A stretch of DNA of 64,000 nucleotides from RPQJ01 sp963700045 (GCA_963700045.1 CAVOWK010000032.1:262305-326304); one strand, 5' to 3'. Positions 16,987-26,425 are shown, counted from the stretch's first letter. Notes: generated from the letters alone by a model not told the origin. Made by a program: numbers and translations.

Positions 16987-17058
16987 CGTCCGATCCGGCA
17001 TGTCCTGGCGCGCGCGTGTCTGCCTTTCCAAGCGCGCCAGGACATGCCGGATCGGACG
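16987..17058. repeat. 72-bp cruciform, copy 2 (inverted loop)
   Basis: Perfect 27-bp arms (16987-17013 and 17032-17058) flank the loop GCGTGTCTGCCTTTCCAA (17014-17031), the exact reverse complement of the copy 1 loop. The outer dozen bases of the arms resemble copy 1; the inner bases do not, yet pairing is complete. Confidence 0.88.
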
Positions 17059-17085
17059 CCAAGACCCTCGCCCGCGCCCTTCGCG

Positions 17086-17111
17086 ACCTCTCCCTCTGCA
17101 GCGGGAGAGGT
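17086..17111 (-). terminator. Hairpin after dsbB
   Basis: ACCTCTCCC (17086-17094) pairs with GGGAGAGGT (17103-17111) around an 8-nt loop, 6 bp beyond the dsbB stop. The same 9-bp stem recurs after typA (36795-36820) and within the arms of the cruciform at 16686. No U run is present. Confidence 0.55.
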
Positions 17112-17116
17112 GAGTA

Positions 17117-17638
17117 TCAGCCTTTCCGCCAGTTCGCGAACAGGCCGAGCGCGGCGACACCGAGCAGGTTGAGCAGCACCCAGAACGGCATGCTGAACCC
17201 GAGGAACCGCCAGGTGACCTTGGCGCACTCCCCCGACCCGCTCAGCACCTTGCCCAGCACTTCATGCAGTGGCAACACGTCCATCATGTACTCGAGGCTT
17301 GCGCCGCATTCCGCGACTGCGCCTGCCGGAGCATTGATGACGTAGAGGTGGCGGGCCGCGACGCCGATACCAGCCAGTGCGGCGAGCACGATCAACGTGC
17401 CGTAGACGCGCCGCATCGCGGCACCGGCCGGGTTGTGCAGCCACGCGAGCAGGAAAAGCACGCCCGCCGCGATCACCGCGACCCGCTGCAGGACGCAGAG
17501 CGGGCACGGTTCTTCGCGCAGTCCGTACTGGACGAACAGCGCGTAAGCCATGAGGCCGGCACACCAGGCCAACCCCGCGAAATTCAGCGTGCGGGTCTGC
17601 AGCCACCAGGGCCGCCGGGAATCGAAGGTTAGGTTCAA
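17117..17638 (-). CDS. dsbB: Disulfide bond formation protein DsbB
   Basis: A 173-residue inner-membrane protein with four membrane segments that reoxidises DsbA and passes electrons to quinone. The CPLC redox pair lies in the first periplasmic loop (REEPCPLCVLQR, about 44-47), and the second-loop cysteines are in AECGAS and SGECAK. Length and motif order fit DsbB. It is 31 bp downstream of the second phoU on the same strand, so it may be cotranscribed. No disulfide partner gene is nearby. Confidence 0.93.
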   Translation of the reverse strand: MNLTFDSRRPWWLQTRTLNFAGLAWCAGLMAYALFVQYGLREEPCPLCVLQRVAVIAAGVLFLLAWLHNPAGAAMRRVYGTLIVLAALAGIGVAARHLYVINAPAGAVAECGASLEYMMDVLPLHEVLGKVLSGSGECAKVTWRFLGFSMPFWVLLNLLGVAALGLFANWRKG

Positions 17639-17669
17639 GCGCGCACTCCACGTCCCGGGAACGGGACGC

Positions 17670-18416
17670 TCAGCCTTCGCCGGCCTGCTTGGACGCGCGG
17701 GCCGCCACGATCTGGCGCTCGACGTCCTCGATCGACAGGTGGCGGATGTCCTTGCCCAGCACCATGTAGACCACGTATTCGCAGATGTTCTTGGCGTGGT
17801 CGCCTACGCGCTCGAGCGCACGCGCGAGGCTCAGGATGTCGAGCGTGCGGCGGATCGCCCGCGGGTCTTCCATCATGAACGTGATGCACTGGCGCTGCAG
17901 CACCTCGTACTCTTCGTCGATCACGCGATCGCGGCGGGCCACGTTGAGCGCCGCCTCGGTGTCGAGGCGGGCAAAGGCATCGAGCGCGCCGTGCACCATG
18001 TCGGCAACGAGTTCGCCGATGTGCTTCAGCTCGCGGTAGCGATCAGCCGTACGATCGGACTTGGCAAGACGCGCCGCAGCGTGCCCGAGTTTCTCGGTCT
18101 CGTCACCGATGCGCTCGAGGTCGGTGATGGTCTTGATGACCGCCACGATCAGGCGGAGGTCCGACGCGGTAGGCGCTCGCGTGGCGAGGACGCGGCTGCA
18201 ATCTTCATCGATCGCAACTTCCATGGCGTTGACCTTGTGATCCTGCCGGGCCACCTCTTCACCAAGGCGACTATCCCCGCCCACGATCGCCTTCACCCCG
18301 TTCTGGAGCTGCTGTTCGACGAGGCCACCCATCTGCAGCACGCCCGTCCGGATGCCTTCGAGTTCGGCGTTGTAGCGGCTGTGGATGTGGTGCGAAAGGT
18401 CGGAGGTGTCCATCAC
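17670..18416 (-). CDS. phoU2: Second PhoU-family regulator
   Basis: A 248-residue PhoU homologue with two three-helix repeats. Metal motifs are TDLERIGDETEKLGHAA and ARALERVGDHAKNICEYVVYMV. It is clearly diverged from the pst-linked PhoU (10787-11503). It sits between dsbB and the porin gene, on the same strand, and not in the pst operon. It may tune PhoR, polyphosphate or transporter activity; which one cannot be read here. A start three bases later (18413) is equally possible. Confidence 0.92.
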   Translation of the reverse strand: MMDTSDLSHHIHSRYNAELEGIRTGVLQMGGLVEQQLQNGVKAIVGGDSRLGEEVARQDHKVNAMEVAIDEDCSRVLATRAPTASDLRLIVAVIKTITDLERIGDETEKLGHAAARLAKSDRTADRYRELKHIGELVADMVHGALDAFARLDTEAALNVARRDRVIDEEYEVLQRQCITFMMEDPRAIRRTLDILSLARALERVGDHAKNICEYVVYMVLGKDIRHLSIEDVERQIVAARASKQAGEG

Positions 18417-18487
18417 GGTTATTGATCTCCCGAAGCTGCCGTCTTGTACAGGACGCCCCGGACTGCGGCAAGTTCAACCGGGGCGGA

Positions 18488-18560
18488 AATAAAAGACCCT
18501 CCCCGCGCCCTCGCCCGGGGGATGCTGGCGAGGGGGGCCCTTACGGGCCCGGGGGAGGGT
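18488..18560 (-). terminator. Rho-independent terminator of the porin gene
   Basis: On the minus strand ACCCTCCCC (18552-18560) pairs with GGGGAGGGT (18496-18504), enclosing further GC hairpins, and is followed by CTTTTATTT. It lies 20 bp after the porin stop codon and is the best terminator in this region. Confidence 0.75.
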
Positions 18561-18579
18561 TCCACGGAGGACTGTCGGA

Positions 18580-20043
18580 TCAGAACTTGTAGTTCAGGTC
18601 GACCTGCAGGCGATCGTAATCGAGATTGTCGTCCACGGCGAAAGTTGCGTCGCGGGTCTCGTCCTTGTTCAGCGTGTTCATGAAGTAGGTCGCCTGGATG
18701 GTGAAGTTGCGCACCGGGGCGTAGGCGCCGCGAATAACTATGCCCTTGGTGTCCGTGCGCCCGTCGCCGAAGTCCGAGTCGACGAACTGGCCGAAGAGCG
18801 AGTCGGCGTCGAGTTCCTGGTACCAGATCGCGGCGTTCCACGTCTTCGGGTTGCTGGCGCGGCCCAGCGAGGCGCCGATGGCGTAGGCGGTGCTTTCGTC
18901 AACGCCCGACGCCATGTTCTCGGCGTAGTTCGCCCACAAGGAAAGCGGCTGGTTGAACACGGTCAGACCCATCTCGCCGCTGAGCTCGAGAATTTCGTAG
19001 TCGTACCTGAGGTAGTTGGCGTTGCTGGTGGAAACGACGGACACGGCGGGTGTCGTATTGGTTGCACCCACGGTGGTCGTGACACGAACGGGGTAGGTCG
19101 TGTTGCCGTTGCCACTGTTGCCGAACAGGATCGAAGTCTGGTCCTGGCAGGCGCCACAGTCATAGTAGTGGGCCGAAACACGCGTCTCGCCGCCGAACAG
19201 CGCAAACTTCAGGCCCAACTGGGCGCCGACGACGTTGCCGTCGGAGTTCTCGCCGACCGGATTCGCGTTGAACTGCTCCGAGAGCCACCAGCCGTAGGCG
19301 CTGCCAAACAGCAGGCCGCGGTCGAACTTGACCGCGCCGCCTTCGGGGTTGTAGTCGCCGTCGTAAAACAAGCTGTTGCCCGGACGCCAGAAGGGCCACG
19401 GCTGCTTGCCGAGGACCACGTTCACGCCGCTGTACGCGTTCCAGTCGATATAGGCCATGTCCACGCCAATCGACTTGCGGGTACTCTGCGCGCCGAGCGT
19501 CTGGTTCGACGAACGCGGGTCGTCGGCGCCGGTCGCAAACAGGAGCGTGCCGTTGACGTGATCCGTGATCTTGGCATCGAAGCCGAGACGTGCGCGGATG
19601 CGATGGCGATAGCGGTCGGCGGCGTCGTCGACGAAGGCAGGTACAGTCGGCGTGGCGGCGACCACGCGCTCCGTCCAGATGTTCTCGGAACGGTAACGGA
19701 GGTCGCCGCGGCCCTTGATCTTCGCGGCCCAGTCGGCGCCTTTCACCTTGGCGATCTCGTTCGATGCGACCGCGCCTTCTTCGCGCAGCTCCTTGGTCTG
19801 GGATTTCAGGTAGTCCATTTCCGCCTCGCGGCGGTCAGCCAGGGCCTGCAATTCCGAATTCTGCGTCTTCAATTCGACATTGGCCGCTTCGAGACGGCTG
19901 AGACGCTCGGCGAGCGCCTGCATCTGCGACTGGATGGACTGAACTTCGGCCTTGGTGGCCGCGCCCTTGGTCTGCGCGGACGCGTCCGCGGCACTGAGCG
20001 TCAGTGCGGCGGCGACAGCGGTCGCAAGCACGGTCGATTTCAC
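18580..20043 (-). CDS. Putative porin of the phosphate regulon
   Basis: A 487-residue outer-membrane protein. A signal peptide (to about residue 23, ASA) is followed by a coiled coil (25-90, heptad pattern in QSQMQALAERLSRLEAAN) and then an alternating beta-barrel pattern ending with aromatic F (LNYKF), as required for BAM-dependent insertion. It fits the putative-porin family with an N-terminal coiled coil. A near-consensus Pho box upstream and the phoBR neighbours suggest a phosphate or phospho-ester channel. Sequence alone does not prove the substrate. A cysteine pair (DCGAC) in one loop is unusual for a porin. Confidence 0.85.
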   Translation of the reverse strand: MKSTVLATAVAAALTLSAADASAQTKGAATKAEVQSIQSQMQALAERLSRLEAANVELKTQNSELQALADRREAEMDYLKSQTKELREEGAVASNEIAKVKGADWAAKIKGRGDLRYRSENIWTERVVAATPTVPAFVDDAADRYRHRIRARLGFDAKITDHVNGTLLFATGADDPRSSNQTLGAQSTRKSIGVDMAYIDWNAYSGVNVVLGKQPWPFWRPGNSLFYDGDYNPEGGAVKFDRGLLFGSAYGWWLSEQFNANPVGENSDGNVVGAQLGLKFALFGGETRVSAHYYDCGACQDQTSILFGNSGNGNTTYPVRVTTTVGATNTTPAVSVVSTSNANYLRYDYEILELSGEMGLTVFNQPLSLWANYAENMASGVDESTAYAIGASLGRASNPKTWNAAIWYQELDADSLFGQFVDSDFGDGRTDTKGIVIRGAYAPVRNFTIQATYFMNTLNKDETRDATFAVDDNLDYDRLQVDLNYKF

Positions 20044-20148
20044 ATTGATCCCCTTTCGGTGGTTTGCCCGTCGGTTTCGGCTGCGCCGGGGTCGTGCTCG
20101 TGAACACTAACCCGGCGTTTCCTTGGCGCACTTTGTACGCCGGGAATG

Positions 20149-20166
20149 TGACAGGCAGATTGCAGT
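20149..20166 (-). promoter_or_regulatory. PhoB box of the porin gene
   Basis: On the minus strand half-sites CTGCAA and CTGTCA begin 11 bp apart. Ten bases downstream lies TACAAA as a -10. The site is 106 bp before the porin start codon at 20043. Confidence 0.75.
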
Positions 20167-20291
20167 GCCGCGACAGAATTACTGCGCCGAGCAGCGCTGG
20201 AACGCGCCGTCGACGTGCAGTTGCAGGTGGGTGATGTCGCCTCAAGGCCCCGTACGCCGCTGGCGCGTGCCGGGCAGCGAGTTCAACGAAG

Positions 20292-21608
20292 TCAGGCGAC
20301 TCCGGCCGCCGGTCTTTCACGCTGCTGGACTCGCGCGGGCGGGAAATGGCACGTGAACGTGCTGCCCTTGCCCTCCTCGCTGGTGATTTCGAGCTGTGCG
20401 CCGTGCCGCTGCAGGGCGTGCTTGACGATCGCGAGCCCGAGCCCGGAGCCGCCCAATTTGCGTGAACGCCCCGCGTCGACACGATAGAAGCGCTCGGTGA
20501 GTCGCGGGATGTGCGCAGCCGGGATACCGATGCCCGTATCCGCGACCGCAACGTGGCCGCCGAGGCCATCCGTCCAGTAACGCACAGACACCCTGCCTGC
20601 CGACGGCGTGTACTTCACCGCGTTCGTGATCAGGTTCTGGAAAATCGAGTGCAGTTCGGGTTCGGCACCGAGCAGCAGCGCGTCCGATTCCAGGTGCACG
20701 TCGAACTGGGCCGGTCGATCGGGGCGCGCGAGTACTTCCTTGCGCATCAACGCAAGCAACCCCGCGACGTCGATGGGTTCCCGCTCAGCCTCGCTGCTGC
20801 CTGCCTCGAGACGCGACAGCTCCAGCAGGTCGGAGACGATGCCGTGCATGCGTTCGGACTGTCGCTGCATCTCGCGCACGGGCTCGCGCCAGCCCTCGTC
20901 CAGGACTGGATCTTCGGCGAGCGTATCGAGATAGCCACGCACGACGGTCAGGGGCGAGCGCAGTTCGTGCGAGGCATTGGCCACGAAATCCCGGCGCATG
21001 CTTTCGAGCCGCGCTTCGCTGGTGACGTCGCGCACGATCAGCAACTGCAGGTCACGCCCGCTGGTGGTGATGAGGTTGAAGGCGAACCAGCGATCACCGA
21101 GGTTCGGCATGTGGATGCGGGGTCCCGGACCGCTGCCACCCCCGGCAACGTATTCCACGAACTCCGGCTGCCGGATCAGGTTCTCGATGCGGATGCCGTA
21201 GTCGAGCTTGCGGCGCAATCCGAGCCAGTCCGCCGCCGTCGGATTGAACCAGAGGATTTCGCGCATGGGTCCGAGCAGGATCGCGCCGTCCGGCATCGCC
21301 GACGTCATGCGCCGCAATTCCCGCAGCAGCGTGAGCGCGCGGCGCTTGTGGAATCGCTTGCGCTGGTAGAGACGGTTGGCGGTGGCCACCGTGTTGCCCC
21401 ACAAGCCATCCATGTCTGGCGGCTTCAGGATGCTGCGCAAGCGCAGCCAATGCTCGAAACGGATGAGGTTGCGCGCCTGCCACGCGACGATGACGGCCAG
21501 GTAGAGCGAGGCGCACAGCCCCGGTCGATCGATGATCCAACCGCAAGCCAGGGCAGCCAGCAGGCCGCCGAATATACCGAGGAGATGCTGCCAGGCAGGT
21601 CGGGACAC
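20292..21608 (-). CDS. phoR: Phosphate regulon sensor kinase PhoR
   Basis: A 438-residue histidine kinase. Two N-terminal membrane segments (about 8-45) are followed by a PAS domain (about 100-200), the H box FVANASHELRSPLTVVRGYL, and an ATPase domain with N box NLITNAVKYT, G1 VADTGIGIP and G2 GGSGLGLAIVKH. The short membrane region and cytosolic PAS are typical of PhoR, which senses the state of the Pst/PhoU complex. It lies 33 bp downstream of phoB. Confidence 0.94.
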   Translation of the reverse strand: MSRPAWQHLLGIFGGLLAALACGWIIDRPGLCASLYLAVIVAWQARNLIRFEHWLRLRSILKPPDMDGLWGNTVATANRLYQRKRFHKRRALTLLRELRRMTSAMPDGAILLGPMREILWFNPTAADWLGLRRKLDYGIRIENLIRQPEFVEYVAGGGSGPGPRIHMPNLGDRWFAFNLITTSGRDLQLLIVRDVTSEARLESMRRDFVANASHELRSPLTVVRGYLDTLAEDPVLDEGWREPVREMQRQSERMHGIVSDLLELSRLEAGSSEAEREPIDVAGLLALMRKEVLARPDRPAQFDVHLESDALLLGAEPELHSIFQNLITNAVKYTPSAGRVSVRYWTDGLGGHVAVADTGIGIPAAHIPRLTERFYRVDAGRSRKLGGSGLGLAIVKHALQRHGAQLEITSEEGKGSTFTCHFPPARVQQRERPAAGVA

Positions 21609-21641
21609 GCGCTGCGAACCTCGGGCCGTCGGTCGACCCGC

Positions 21642-22337
<696 letters not shown>

Positions 22338-22373
22338 GACTGGTCCAGTTGCGGTGTATGCCATTACAGGCGC

Positions 22374-22407
22374 ATTACATGCGCCAATTATGACAGTCCC
22401 GTGACGG
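22374..22407 (-). promoter_or_regulatory. PhoB box and -10 of phoBR
   Basis: On the minus strand CCGTCAC, GGGA, CTGTCAT (22407-22390) matches the Pho box at 13 of 14 half-site positions. Ten bases later comes TGTAAT (22379-22374), a 5/6 match to the -10 hexamer. This is the textbook spacing of a PhoB-activated promoter. It overlaps the last codons of tsaB. Confidence 0.85.
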
Positions 22408-23128
22408 CCGATCGTGCGGGGCGCGCAACATCGTCACGAATGTAGACCGGCAGTGCCTCAGCGGCATCCACGCCGTCACCCTGCTGCAGCATTCGCTCGC
22501 CGAGGCGGGCAATCGCGTCGGCGCGTGGATACACGCCCGGCCGGTAGCTGAGTCCGGCGGATTCGAGCCGGGCCTGCAGTGCCGGATACCGCGCGATGCC
22601 ATTGCCCGCGAAGCGCGTGACGGCGGGCGCCGGCTGCACGCGATCTGCGGGTCCAACCGCCTCCCTGGCCAGCACGATGGGTACGCACGGGTCGTCGGGA
22701 TCGAATCGATAGCAGCCCCAGTACACCTCGTTCATGCGCGCGTCATTGCAGATGAGGATGCCATCAGAGGAAGGGGAGGAAGTGCAGGAAGTAGAGGAAG
22801 GGGGAGAAGTGGCGAGTAATGCGACGGCAGCGAGACTCGAGACGGGCGCAACCGGCAAACCCGCTCCGTAAGCGAGCCCCTGGATCACGCCCGCCGCGAT
22901 CCGCAGCCCGGTGAAGCCACCGGGTCCGCGACCGAACGCGAGTCCATCGAGGTCCTGCAGCCGGCAGCCCGCTTCCACCAGCAGCTCGTCGATCATCGGC
23001 AGGATGAGCTCGGCGTGGCCGCGTTCCGTCACGATGAACCGCTGGCGCACCTCGCCGTCGGACCACAGCAGTGCGGCCGAGCAGGCTTCGGTCGAAGTGT
23101 CGATCGCCAGCAGGCGGAGCTGCTTCAT
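22388..23128 (-). CDS. tsaB: tRNA threonylcarbamoyladenosine protein TsaB
   Basis: A 246-residue ASKHA-fold partner of TsaD in t6A37 tRNA modification. Family motifs are LAIDTSTEACS, RGHAELILPMI, GRGPGGFTGLRI and NDARMNEVYWG. A Ser/Pro/Thr/Cys stretch (PPSSTSCTSSPSS, about residues 109-121) occupies the variable loop before NDARM and is encoded by AGGAAG repeats like those at 28381-28491. The gene overlaps the preceding helicase stop by 4 bp; tsaB next to yoaA is also the E. coli order. Confidence 0.93.
   Translation of the reverse strand: MKQLRLLAIDTSTEACSAALLWSDGEVRQRFIVTERGHAELILPMIDELLVEAGCRLQDLDGLAFGRGPGGFTGLRIAAGVIQGLAYGAGLPVAPVSSLAAVALLATSPPSSTSCTSSPSSDGILICNDARMNEVYWGCYRFDPDDPCVPIVLAREAVGPADRVQPAPAVTRFAGNGIARYPALQARLESAGLSYRPGVYPRADAIARLGERMLQQGDGVDAAEALPVYIRDDVARPARSAVTGLS
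22766..22812. repeat. AGGAAG repeat tract inside tsaB
   Basis: On the plus strand five or six units of GAGGAAG-type sequence, each about 9-10 nt, run through the coding region of tsaB without breaking frame. The same unit fills the pckG/cyclase spacer 5.6 kb away. Confidence 0.7.
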
Positions 23129-25059
23129 CCGAGCTTCTCCCGCAGGAAGGCCTGCACATCCTCGAGTGCGCGCGTGCGCCGCATCGGCGGCAGGCTGTTG
23201 ATGAACTGACGTCCATAGCCCTTCGTTACCAGGCGAGTATCGCAGAGCATGACCACGCCGCAGTCGGTTTCGTCGCGGATCAGCCGGCCGACACCCTGCT
23301 TCAACGCAATCACGGCCTGCGGCACCTGCTCGTCGAAGAACGGGTTGCCGCCCTGCTCACGGATCGCCGCGAGCCGCGCCTTGAGCAACGGATCGTCCGG
23401 TGCCGCGAACGGCAGCTTGTCGATGATCACGACACTGAGCGCATCGCCTTTCACGTCGATGCCTTCCCAGAAACTGCCGGTGCCGAGCAGCACCGCATTG
23501 CCGGCTTCCCGAAACGCGCGCAGCAGGTGATCGCGCGAGGCGCCGCCCTGGATCAGCACCGGGAACGGTGGCGTCGCGCCCCACTGCCGGTAGAGCTCTT
23601 CGGCACCTTCGCGCAAGCCACGGTGGCTCGTGAACAGGATGAACGCACGGCCGCCGCTTGCTTCCAGCACTGGCAATGCGGCGTTGATGACGTTGCGCGC
23701 ATGCTCCGGCGCGCCCGGTTCCCCGAGGCCCTTCGGCAGGTACATGAGCGCCTGGGTGGCAAAGTCGAAAGGGCTCGCGAAACGCACAGTCGTCGCGCGT
23801 GTGAGCCCGCTGCGGCGTTTGAAGTGGGAGAAATCGTCGCCGACCGCGAGCGTCGCCGACGTGAGGATCCACGCGCACGGCTGGGTTTCCAGCAGCGACG
23901 AGAGCTGACTTGCGACGTCCACGGGCGCGAAATGCGCGCTGACGTTGCGCGCACTGGTTTCAGCCCAGCGCACGCCGCCGGGCGCTTCCTCGGTCGTCAA
24001 CGAATGCAGCCGGTCAGCACTTTCCTCGAGCCGCTCCTGCAGGCGCTTGAACGCGGCCTGGCCGTCGGCGCCGAGTGGTGCGATGGCAGCAGCCAGTTCC
24101 CTGGCCCGGGCGCCGAGCCCGTTCAACGCTTCGAGCAGCCGGTCCGGCCATTGTGCGTGCTCGAGCCGGGTGTCCTGGCCACCAGTGAGCGCCAGCACGG
24201 CAGCGATCTGCGCATCCAGCCCGCCGATTGCGCCGTCGACCTTGCCCGCCATCTGTTGCGCGAGCAGCAGTTCACCGGCAACATCCTTCGAAATGGCGGC
24301 GAGCTGACGCGTGCTGACGCTGTAGCCCAGGAACTGCGCCGCGACGTCGGGCAACTGGTGTGCCTCGTCGATCACGATCGCATCGGCGCCGGGAAGCAGG
24401 TCGCCGAACCCCTCCTCTTTCAGCACCAGGTCTGCCATCAACAGGTAGTGATTGACGACGACGATGTCGGCGGCCTGCGCCTCGCGTCGTGCCGCGAGCA
24501 CGAAACACTCCTCGAACTTCGGGCAATCCGCACCGAGGCAGTTCTCGCGTGTCGACGTCACCCACGGCCACACGGGATCCTGTTCGCCGATGCCGGGCAA
24601 TTCCGCAATGTCGCCCCGCTTGGTCGTGTACGACCATGCGCGAACCCTGGGCAACGCAGTCGCGACTTCCTTGCGCAGTCCGCGCGCATAGGCCTGTTGC
24701 TCGGTCATGTCGAGCCGGTGACGGCAGAGATAATTGGAGCGACCCTTCAGCAGCGCGATGCGCGCGGGTCGACCGATCGCGGCGCAGATCGTCGGCAGGT
24801 CACGGTGAAACAGCTGATCCTGCAATGCGCGCGTGCCGGTGGAAACGATGACCTTGCGACCCGACAGCAGTGCAGGCACGAGATACGCGAAAGTCTTGCC
24901 GGTACCGGTGCCCGCTTCGACCACCAGTTGCATGCGTTCCTGCAGCGCGGCGGCCACGTGCTCCGCCATCTCGATCTGCTGCGGACGCGCCTTGTAGCCC
25001 GGCAGCGCGCGGGCCAGCGGACCGTCGGGGCCCAGGATTTCAGCCAGTGGCAGTGCCAT
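23125..25059 (-). CDS. yoaA: YoaA/DinG-type ATP-dependent DNA helicase
   Basis: A 644-residue superfamily-2 helicase of the XPD group. Walker A is EAGTGTGKT and the DEAH box is VIDEAHQLP. Four cysteines between them (NYLCRH, ENCLGADCPKFEECF) are positioned to hold a 4Fe-4S cluster, and motif VI reads QGVGRLIRDETD. Length and the tsaB neighbour favour YoaA over DinG. It unwinds forked or damaged DNA. The start at 25059 follows the DUF11 gene by 5 bp; longer upstream frames are unrelated antisense sequence. Confidence 0.92.
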   Translation of the reverse strand: MALPLAEILGPDGPLARALPGYKARPQQIEMAEHVAAALQERMQLVVEAGTGTGKTFAYLVPALLSGRKVIVSTGTRALQDQLFHRDLPTICAAIGRPARIALLKGRSNYLCRHRLDMTEQQAYARGLRKEVATALPRVRAWSYTTKRGDIAELPGIGEQDPVWPWVTSTRENCLGADCPKFEECFVLAARREAQAADIVVVNHYLLMADLVLKEEGFGDLLPGADAIVIDEAHQLPDVAAQFLGYSVSTRQLAAISKDVAGELLLAQQMAGKVDGAIGGLDAQIAAVLALTGGQDTRLEHAQWPDRLLEALNGLGARARELAAAIAPLGADGQAAFKRLQERLEESADRLHSLTTEEAPGGVRWAETSARNVSAHFAPVDVASQLSSLLETQPCAWILTSATLAVGDDFSHFKRRSGLTRATTVRFASPFDFATQALMYLPKGLGEPGAPEHARNVINAALPVLEASGGRAFILFTSHRGLREGAEELYRQWGATPPFPVLIQGGASRDHLLRAFREAGNAVLLGTGSFWEGIDVKGDALSVVIIDKLPFAAPDDPLLKARLAAIREQGGNPFFDEQVPQAVIALKQGVGRLIRDETDCGVVMLCDTRLVTKGYGRQFINSLPPMRRTRALEDVQAFLREKLG

Positions 25060-25064
25060 GCGCG

Positions 25065-25712
25065 TCAGGAGAACGTCGCACGAAAGCGCAGCAGCGCGGT
25101 CGAGGCCGGGCCGAGCGGCTTCTTGAGCACCCAGCGGACGTGCGTGTAGTCGTTCTCGAGCAATTTTCGCTGGCCCTTCTTGCCGCCACCTGCAGCCGGC
25201 GCCAGCATCTCGGGCGTCGCGAAGGTCTCGCCGCCATCGATCGAGAACTGCACCTCGGCGGCGGGACCCGTGGCCGAGCCACGCAGGTAACGCACGCCGA
25301 ACGGCAGTCGCTTGGTGACGACGATCGTGTCTACCGCTTGCTTGCCCGGGTTGTGGACGCGCACCGTGTAATGAATCTCGTCGCCGGCATTGAGCCGTTC
25401 GGCGGGGACCCAGCGACGAATCTCCTGCCCGCCCGGGCCCTCGCTCACCTCGAGTTTCTGCACTTCGATCGACGTCGCCAGCGGCCCGGACCCGGTAGCC
25501 TCGGCAACCTTCGGGTTCTCGGTTGCGCCCTGGGCCAGGGCCCGGCCCTGCCAGTGCGGCATGCCCAACAGCAGGATGGACGCCGCGAACGCCGCCAACA
25601 GGGCCCGTCCGGGCCGAACGGTGCTCGGGCGCAGACAGAATTCGCCTTCGATCAGGTGGGCAGGCATCGGGGGCGGACTCTGCGGGACGGGCGGGTTCGA
25701 GGCAAGTGACAT
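25065..25712 (-). CDS. DUF11-domain envelope protein
   Basis: A 215-residue protein with a proline-rich start, one hydrophobic segment (about 38-55, signal anchor) and a single DUF11-like beta domain (about 100-210; LNAGDEIHYTVRVHNPGKQAVDTIVVTKRLPFGVRYL is spread over residues near 107-145). DUF11 modules are usually repeated in surface proteins; a lone copy is uncommon. It is 5 bp upstream of the helicase gene, so the two share a transcript without an obvious functional link. Confidence 0.78.
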   Translation of the reverse strand: MSLASNPPVPQSPPPMPAHLIEGEFCLRPSTVRPGRALLAAFAASILLLGMPHWQGRALAQGATENPKVAEATGSGPLATSIEVQKLEVSEGPGGQEIRRWVPAERLNAGDEIHYTVRVHNPGKQAVDTIVVTKRLPFGVRYLRGSATGPAAEVQFSIDGGETFATPEMLAPAAGGGKKGQRKLLENDYTHVRWVLKKPLGPASTALLRFRATFS

Positions 25713-25885
25713 ACCGGGCGTGGATGCCCCGAAATACCCTCGTGGCGCAGCGAGTTCCAGCGCGCCTGCGTGGTCCCGGTCCGGGGCTGGGCATATCTAC
25801 CAATTTGACAGTGGCGGCCAGCTGGACTATTGTGCAATGCAGCAATGCTGCGATGCAGCAGATATGGACAACCAAGGAGATCGCC

Positions 25886-26425
25886 ATGATCGTAGATATG
25901 CAGGAATACATCGCCGAAGGCGGTGATCTGCTCACCGGCAAGGTGCGCAACTTCCGCAAGAATTCCGCTGCAACCGTGCGCGAAGCCATCACCGGCTCCG
26001 CCGAAACCCTCAAGGCCCTGAAGAGCCCCGTCCGCATGATCGCCCGCTCCGGCGTCAAGCTGACGTCGGTCTCGCAGACTGCCGTGCAGAGCCTGATCGA
26101 ACTGCAGTCGGACGTCGTGACGTCTGCCCTGACGGACGTGGCGCTGCGCCTCGAGCGCGCGACGCGTGCGGAAAACATCGTCGAACTCGTGCGCGAGCAG
26201 ATCGAGCTCACGCCCGCCACGCGCGCGCGCATGGTGGAGGACGCGACCCGCGTCGTGACCATCGTCAAGGTCGCAGGCCGCGATTTCCGTAACGTCGCCA
26301 GGCACGCCTACGAAAGCATCGTCGAGAAGGAAGTCGAGGCGCCGAAGGCTGCCGTGCGTCGCAAGACCGCTGCCGTCAAGCGTGCGGCCCGCAAGACCGT
26401 CAAACGCGCCCGCAAGGCCGCGTAA
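25886..26425 (+). CDS. Phasin with histone-H1-like tail (PhaF-type)
   Basis: A 179-residue protein. Residues 1-145 are helical and amphipathic with the phasin pattern, and the last ~30 residues are Lys/Arg/Ala-rich (VRRKTAAVKRAARKTVKRAR). Phasins coat polyhydroxyalkanoate granules; PhaF-type forms with such tails also bind DNA and help segregate granules. The ATG at 25886 has AAGGAGA 6 bp upstream. No PHA synthase gene lies in this window, so granule association is inference. A strong terminator follows. Confidence 0.78.
   Translation: MIVDMQEYIAEGGDLLTGKVRNFRKNSAATVREAITGSAETLKALKSPVRMIARSGVKLTSVSQTAVQSLIELQSDVVTSALTDVALRLERATRAENIVELVREQIELTPATRARMVEDATRVVTIVKVAGRDFRNVARHAYESIVEKEVEAPKAAVRRKTAAVKRAARKTVKRARKAA

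Larger units (their letters stand above)
16652..17116. repeat. Gene-free 465-bp block of hairpins and cruciforms
   Basis: No credible coding sequence lies between dapE and dsbB. The block holds, in order: the post-dapE hairpin, a 72-bp cruciform (16686-16757), a looser inverted repeat (TCGTCGGGCG near 16782 with its complement near 16826), a perfect 13-bp hairpin (16938-16967), a second 72-bp cruciform (16987-17058) and the hairpin after dsbB (17086-17111). Small open frames here have no start signals or recognisable products. Confidence 0.8.

Noticed and set aside
25060..26268. An in-frame extension that would make the YoaA-type helicase about 1047 residues
   Set aside because: The extra part is antisense to the DUF11 and phasin genes and matches no helicase; the true start at 25059 follows the DUF11 stop.
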